DNA of 64,000 bases. Source: Pararhodobacter aggregans (lineage in GTDB: Bacteria > Pseudomonadota > Alphaproteobacteria > Rhodobacterales > Rhodobacteraceae). The position numbers and the translations under genes were made by a program. Below are positions 61,119-64,000 of this stretch, piece by piece (positions within the stretch are counted from its first letter, which is position 1; the number at the start of each line of letters is the position of its first letter). The stretch is taken from contig NZ_QDDR01000003.1 in the NCBI RefSeq assembly GCF_003075525.1, positions 1 through 64,000 of the forward strand, read 5' to 3'. The notes below the pieces were generated by a model that worked only from the letters and a program-made list of their open reading frames with translations, was not told the origin of the DNA and ran no database searches.

Positions 61119-61840
61119 GACGCCTGCCTCCTGATAACGCGGCCATCGACGATATGGATGCCGCATTCGTTCTTGTCCTGACCGCGCCAGCGACCGGCCC
61201 GGGGATCCTCACCCGCGGCCACCGGCCCGGTGCAGGGCGCGCAGCCGATCGACGGGTAGCCCTTCGCCACCAGCGGGTGCCGGGGCAGATCGTGCGCGTC
61301 CATGTAGGCCGCCAGATCCGCAGCCTTCCACCCGGCCAGCGGGTTGACCTTTAGATGCCCGGTCGTGCTGTCATGCTCGAAGAGGTCGATCGCCGCGCGC
61401 TCGCCGCTCTGAAAGCGCTTGCGGCCGGTGATCCAGCCGTCGAAGCCCTGAAGCGCCTGTTCCAGCGGCCGCGTCTTGCGCAGGTCGCAGCAGCTGTCGG
61501 TATCCGACAGGTGCAGCAGGTTGTCGCTGTCGCCCTGAAACAGCGCCTCGCGCGCGGGGCGGATGACCCGCAGATCGCTCAGCCCCAGCCTTTCGGCCAG
61601 GTCGCGCTGATAGGTCAGCGTTTCCTCGAACAGCATCAGCGTGTCGATGAACAGCACCGGCGTGGCGCGGTCGATCTCGGCCACCATGTGCAGGAGCACG
61701 GCGGAATCGGCGCCGAAGCTCGACACCATGGCGATCTGCCCCAGCGCCCCCGAGAGCGCGACGCGCAGCGCGCCGGTGCCGTCGCCCTCGTAGCGGGCGT
61801 TCAGGCGGGTGAGGTCAGGCTGCATGACGTTCCGCGCCAT
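61115..61840 (-). CDS. cysH: Adenylyl-sulfate (APS) reductase, CysH type
   Basis: A 241-residue thioredoxin-dependent reductase that makes sulfite. The PAPS/APS loop is MVSSFGADSAVLLHMVAEID. The Cys pairs SDTDSCCDLRKTRPL and GCAPCTGPV of the 4Fe-4S-containing APS reductases are both present, as is ECGIHIVDG. Because the iron-sulfur Cys residues are conserved, APS rather than PAPS is the likely substrate. AAGGAGG, six bases before ATG 61840, sets the start within the end of cysI (26-base overlap). Confidence 0.94.
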   Translation of the reverse strand: MARNVMQPDLTRLNARYEGDGTGALRVALSGALGQIAMVSSFGADSAVLLHMVAEIDRATPVLFIDTLMLFEETLTYQRDLAERLGLSDLRVIRPAREALFQGDSDNLLHLSDTDSCCDLRKTRPLEQALQGFDGWITGRKRFQSGERAAIDLFEHDSTTGHLKVNPLAGWKAADLAAYMDAHDLPRHPLVAKGYPSIGCAPCTGPVAAGEDPRAGRWRGQDKNECGIHIVDGRVIRRQAS

Positions 61841-63479
61841 AGAGCGCCTCCTTGAAGGGGCCGAGGCCGAGGCGGCGATAGGCTTGCAGGAAGGTCTCTT
61901 CGCGGCTGGTCCGCAGGTCCAGATAGGCCCGCAGGATCCGCTCGATGGCCGGGACGATCTGGTCATAGGCAAAGCCGGGGCCGGTGCGTTCGCCCAGCGC
62001 CGCATCCTCGGACCCGTCGCCGCCCAGCGTGATCTGGTAGTTCTCCACGCCCGCGCGGTCGAGGCCCAGGATGCCGATATGCCCGACATGGTGGTGCCCG
62101 CAGGCGTTGATGCAGCCCGAGATCTTGATCTTCAAGGGGCCGATATCGTGCTCCAGCTTCAGCGCGTCGAAATGGGTGGCGATCTCCTGCGCGATGGGGA
62201 TCGAGCGGGCGGTGGCCAGCGCGCAGTAATCCATGCCCGGGCAGGCGATGATGTCGCTGACAAGGCCCACATTCGCCGTGGCCAGACCCCGCCCTTTCAG
62301 CGCCTTGTGCACCGCCGGCAGATCGGCCAGCGCCACATGCGGCAGGATCACGTTCTGCTCGTGGCTGAGGCGGATCTCGCCGTAGCCATAACGCTCGGCC
62401 AGATCGGCAATCAGCCGCATCTGGTCCGAGGTCATGTCGCCGGGCGTCTCGCCATGCGCTTTCAGCGAGATGGTGACGATGGCGTGGCCCTCGGCCTTGT
62501 GGGCGTGCAGGTTGGTATCGGCCCAGGCGCGGAACACCGGATCGGCGCTGTAGGCCGCCTGATAGCCAAGGTCCGAGGCCTGGCGGAACTGCGGCGCGCG
62601 GAACATTCCCTGGATGCGGGCCAGCGCGGCCAGCGTCCCGGCGGTGTCGAACTGCGGCGCGATCTCGGCGAAGCGGGCCTCGACCAGATCGCGGACCGTG
62701 TCGATCCCGTTCTCGTGCACGGTGATCTTGATCCGGGCCTTGTACTTGTTGTCGCGCCGGCCCAGCAGGTTGTAGGTGCCGACCACGGCCTCCAGATAGG
62801 GCAGCAGATCGGCCACAGGCAGGAAGTCGCGCAGCACCTTGCCGATCATCGGCGTCCGGCCGAGGCCGCCGCCCACGATCACCTCGAACCCCTCGGCGTA
62901 GTCCTTGCGAACCATGCGCAGGCCGATGTCATGGGCCCGGGTCACGGCGCGGTCGATCTCGGATCCCGTCACGGCGACCTTGAACTTGCGCGGCAGGAAC
63001 TGGAATTCCGGGTGGTCGGTCGACCATTGCCGGATCAGTTCCGCATAGGGCCGCGGATCGGCGATTTCCTCGGCCGCGGCGGCGGCGAAATGGTCCGAGG
63101 TCACGTTGCGGATCGTGTTGCCCGAGGTCTGGATGGCGTGCAGCCCCACCTCGGCCAGCGCGTCCAGCATGTCCGGCACATCGGTCAGCTTCGGCCAGTT
63201 GAACTGCACGTTCTGGCGGGTGGTGACGTGGCCATAGCCCTCGTCCCAGCGGTCGGCGATCTCGGCCAGCTTGCGCAGCTGGATGGGGTTCAGCGTGCCG
63301 TAGGGCACCGCCACCCGCAGCATATAGGCGTGGAGTTGCAAGTAGAGGCCGTTCATCAGGCGCAGCGGCTTGAATTCGTCCTCGGTCAGCGAGCCGTCGA
63401 TGCGGCGGGCGACCTGTTCGCGGAACTGGCGGTTGCGTTCCTTCAGAAACGCGGTGTCGAAATCGTCGTAGACGTACAT
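61815..63479 (-). CDS. cysI: Sulfite reductase hemoprotein (nitrite/sulfite reductase family)
   Basis: A 554-residue siroheme-4Fe4S enzyme that reduces sulfite to sulfide by six electrons. The cluster ligands are in ACPGMDYCALATARS and KISGCINACGHHHVGHIGIL. The duplicated substrate half-domains show GYGHVTTRQNVQFNWPKL and YGYGEIRLSHEQNVILPH. Ferredoxin-type partners are more likely than CysJ, as no flavoprotein subunit is encoded here but fpr is. The ATG is at 63479 (MYVYDDFDTAFLKERN). The stop overlaps cysH. Confidence 0.95.
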   Translation of the reverse strand: MYVYDDFDTAFLKERNRQFREQVARRIDGSLTEDEFKPLRLMNGLYLQLHAYMLRVAVPYGTLNPIQLRKLAEIADRWDEGYGHVTTRQNVQFNWPKLTDVPDMLDALAEVGLHAIQTSGNTIRNVTSDHFAAAAAEEIADPRPYAELIRQWSTDHPEFQFLPRKFKVAVTGSEIDRAVTRAHDIGLRMVRKDYAEGFEVIVGGGLGRTPMIGKVLRDFLPVADLLPYLEAVVGTYNLLGRRDNKYKARIKITVHENGIDTVRDLVEARFAEIAPQFDTAGTLAALARIQGMFRAPQFRQASDLGYQAAYSADPVFRAWADTNLHAHKAEGHAIVTISLKAHGETPGDMTSDQMRLIADLAERYGYGEIRLSHEQNVILPHVALADLPAVHKALKGRGLATANVGLVSDIIACPGMDYCALATARSIPIAQEIATHFDALKLEHDIGPLKIKISGCINACGHHHVGHIGILGLDRAGVENYQITLGGDGSEDAALGERTGPGFAYDQIVPAIERILRAYLDLRTSREETFLQAYRRLGLGPFKEALYGAERHAA

Positions 63480-63489
63480 GGATCTGTCC

Positions 63490-63789
63490 TCAGGCCGCAG
63501 CTTGCTTGCCGTGGGCATAATTCGAGGGGCCGCGGCGGCGGAAATCCTCGCGGAAATGGGTGGGTTCGATGCCCTGGGCGGTCAGGCGGACCTCGGCCAG
63601 GTAACAGCCGACCACCTCGCCCCCGCGCGTCGCCGCCTTGGCCAGCGCCGCCTCGGCCTCGGCCTGATCCTCAAACGCGCGGGCCGCTTTCAGGTCGCGG
63701 GTCCAGCCCTCGGCCGCGGTCAGATAGACCACATCGCCCTCGATCAGGGCGTTGGCGGTGACGACTTGGATCTGGGGCGCGCGGGACAT
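63490..63789 (-). CDS. DUF2849 protein of the sulfite-reduction cluster
   Basis: A 99-residue protein with the DUF2849 pattern: VVTANALIEGDVVYLTAAEG, WTRDLKAARAFEDQAEAEAA, and VVGCYLAEVRLTAQGIEPTH. It is found between cysG and cysI in alphaproteobacteria; no activity is known. The ATG overlaps the cysG stop by one base (TGATG). cysI begins ten bases downstream. Confidence 0.9.
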   Translation of the reverse strand: MSRAPQIQVVTANALIEGDVVYLTAAEGWTRDLKAARAFEDQAEAEAALAKAATRGGEVVGCYLAEVRLTAQGIEPTHFREDFRRRGPSNYAHGKQAAA

Positions 63790-64000
63790 CAGGCGAATTC
63801 CTCGAGAAGGGCGGGAAGGACGGCGGCGGCCTTGGCGGGCGCCAGACCGAAAAGGGTGATGACGGGACCGGCAAAGGCGGCCTCGGCCAGCGTGGCGGGC
63901 AGGTCGCCCAGCCGCGCCGTGACGATGCGCTGATCGGGGCGCGAGACGTTTTCGACCAGCGTGACCGGGGTCTCGGCATCGGCGCCGTGCATGATGAGGC
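63789..64000 (-). CDS. cysG: Siroheme synthase / uroporphyrinogen-III C-methyltransferase, C-terminal part (5' end outside window)
   Basis: The last 70 codons read through to the right edge. They encode the C-terminus of a SUMT domain: LIMHGADAETPVTLVENVSR, PDQRIVTARLGDLPATLAEA, then AFAGPVITLFGLAPAKAAAV. SUMT makes precorrin-2 for siroheme, the cofactor of the adjacent sulfite reductase. Whether the full protein is CysG (with oxidase/chelatase) or only CobA cannot be decided. The Met within MHGADAE is internal. Confidence 0.88.
   Translation of the reverse strand, partial: LIMHGADAETPVTLVENVSRPDQRIVTARLGDLPATLAEAAFAGPVITLFGLAPAKAAAVLPALLEEFA

Noticed and set aside
1-64000. CRISPR array, prophage, insertion sequence, toxin-antitoxin pair or biosynthetic cluster
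   Set aside because: I searched by eye for regularly spaced repeats, transposase/integrase motifs, phage structural genes and NRPS/PKS modules and found none. The repeated elements seen are short palindromes and one intergenic family.

Overview
The window is GC-rich chromosomal DNA with densely packed genes, many of them overlapping by ATGA or GTGA. Protein families and gene order point to an alphaproteobacterium of the Rhodobacteraceae (Paracoccus/Rhodobacter-like): DUF2849 and DUF934 in a sulfite-reduction cluster, a DUF2125 protein, an rsmI/LpoA-like divergent pair, GTAG-footed palindromic repeats and a second multi-copy intergenic element. Most of the content is housekeeping. I see no prophage, insertion sequence, CRISPR array or integrase. 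The genus assignment is an inference.

Layout. 0-4 kb: the 3' end of tuf with a degenerate copy of its own tail, a YnfA-like membrane protein, a YifB/ComM AAA+ protein, and on the minus strand an esterase and glutathione synthetase. 4-13.5 kb: yraN and rsmI diverging from an LpoA-like lipoprotein, then glnD, murJ, a GlsB-type protein, a rhomboid-fold protein without catalytic residues, and trpS. 13.6-23 kb: a type I secretion ABC/HlyD pair with a deviant ATPase, an mlaA-mlaC-small protein operon, a class A penicillin-binding protein, and glnK-amtB. 23-32.5 kb: a LacI-type regulator with a candidate operator, tRNA-Arg(CCT), an RTX-repeat protein, rpsO, a TrkA/KtrB-type potassium system, a GAF/HWE histidine kinase, a small PEBP-like protein, and pnp.

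32.5-44 kb: asd, the DUF2125 protein, a short-chain dehydrogenase/enoyl-CoA hydratase pair, a copper-chaperone pair, a hydrolase, a CobW GTPase, a PQQ-type sugar dehydrogenase and several uncharacterised proteins. 44-50 kb: the ffh-rpsP-rimM-trmD translation cluster read on the minus strand, interrupted by four tandem GNAT acetyltransferases and a chorismate mutase. 50-56 kb: an intact rhomboid protease, trhO, a 5-formyl-THF cyclo-ligase, a phosphate transporter, a NUDIX hydrolase, arfB, an 18-codon ORF with an exceptional ribosome-binding site, and a queuosine-precursor transporter. 56.5-59.9 kb: a 1132-residue secreted multidomain protein of unknown function. 59.9-64 kb: an assimilatory sulfate-reduction operon (cysG-DUF2849-cysI-cysH-DUF934-fpr) running off the right edge.

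Functional links: glnD and glnK-amtB form the core of nitrogen sensing (GlnD uridylylates PII, which gates AmtB). The sulfur operon supplies siroheme, the APS and sulfite reductases and a reductant. The murJ, penicillin-binding, LpoA-like and Mla genes serve the cell envelope. The observations most worth a second look are the 18-codon ORF whose leader can pair with almost the whole 16S rRNA 3' tail, the GNAT array with the scar of a lost fifth copy, the pseudo-rhomboid, the GTAG-palindrome family, and the 1132-residue repeat protein.
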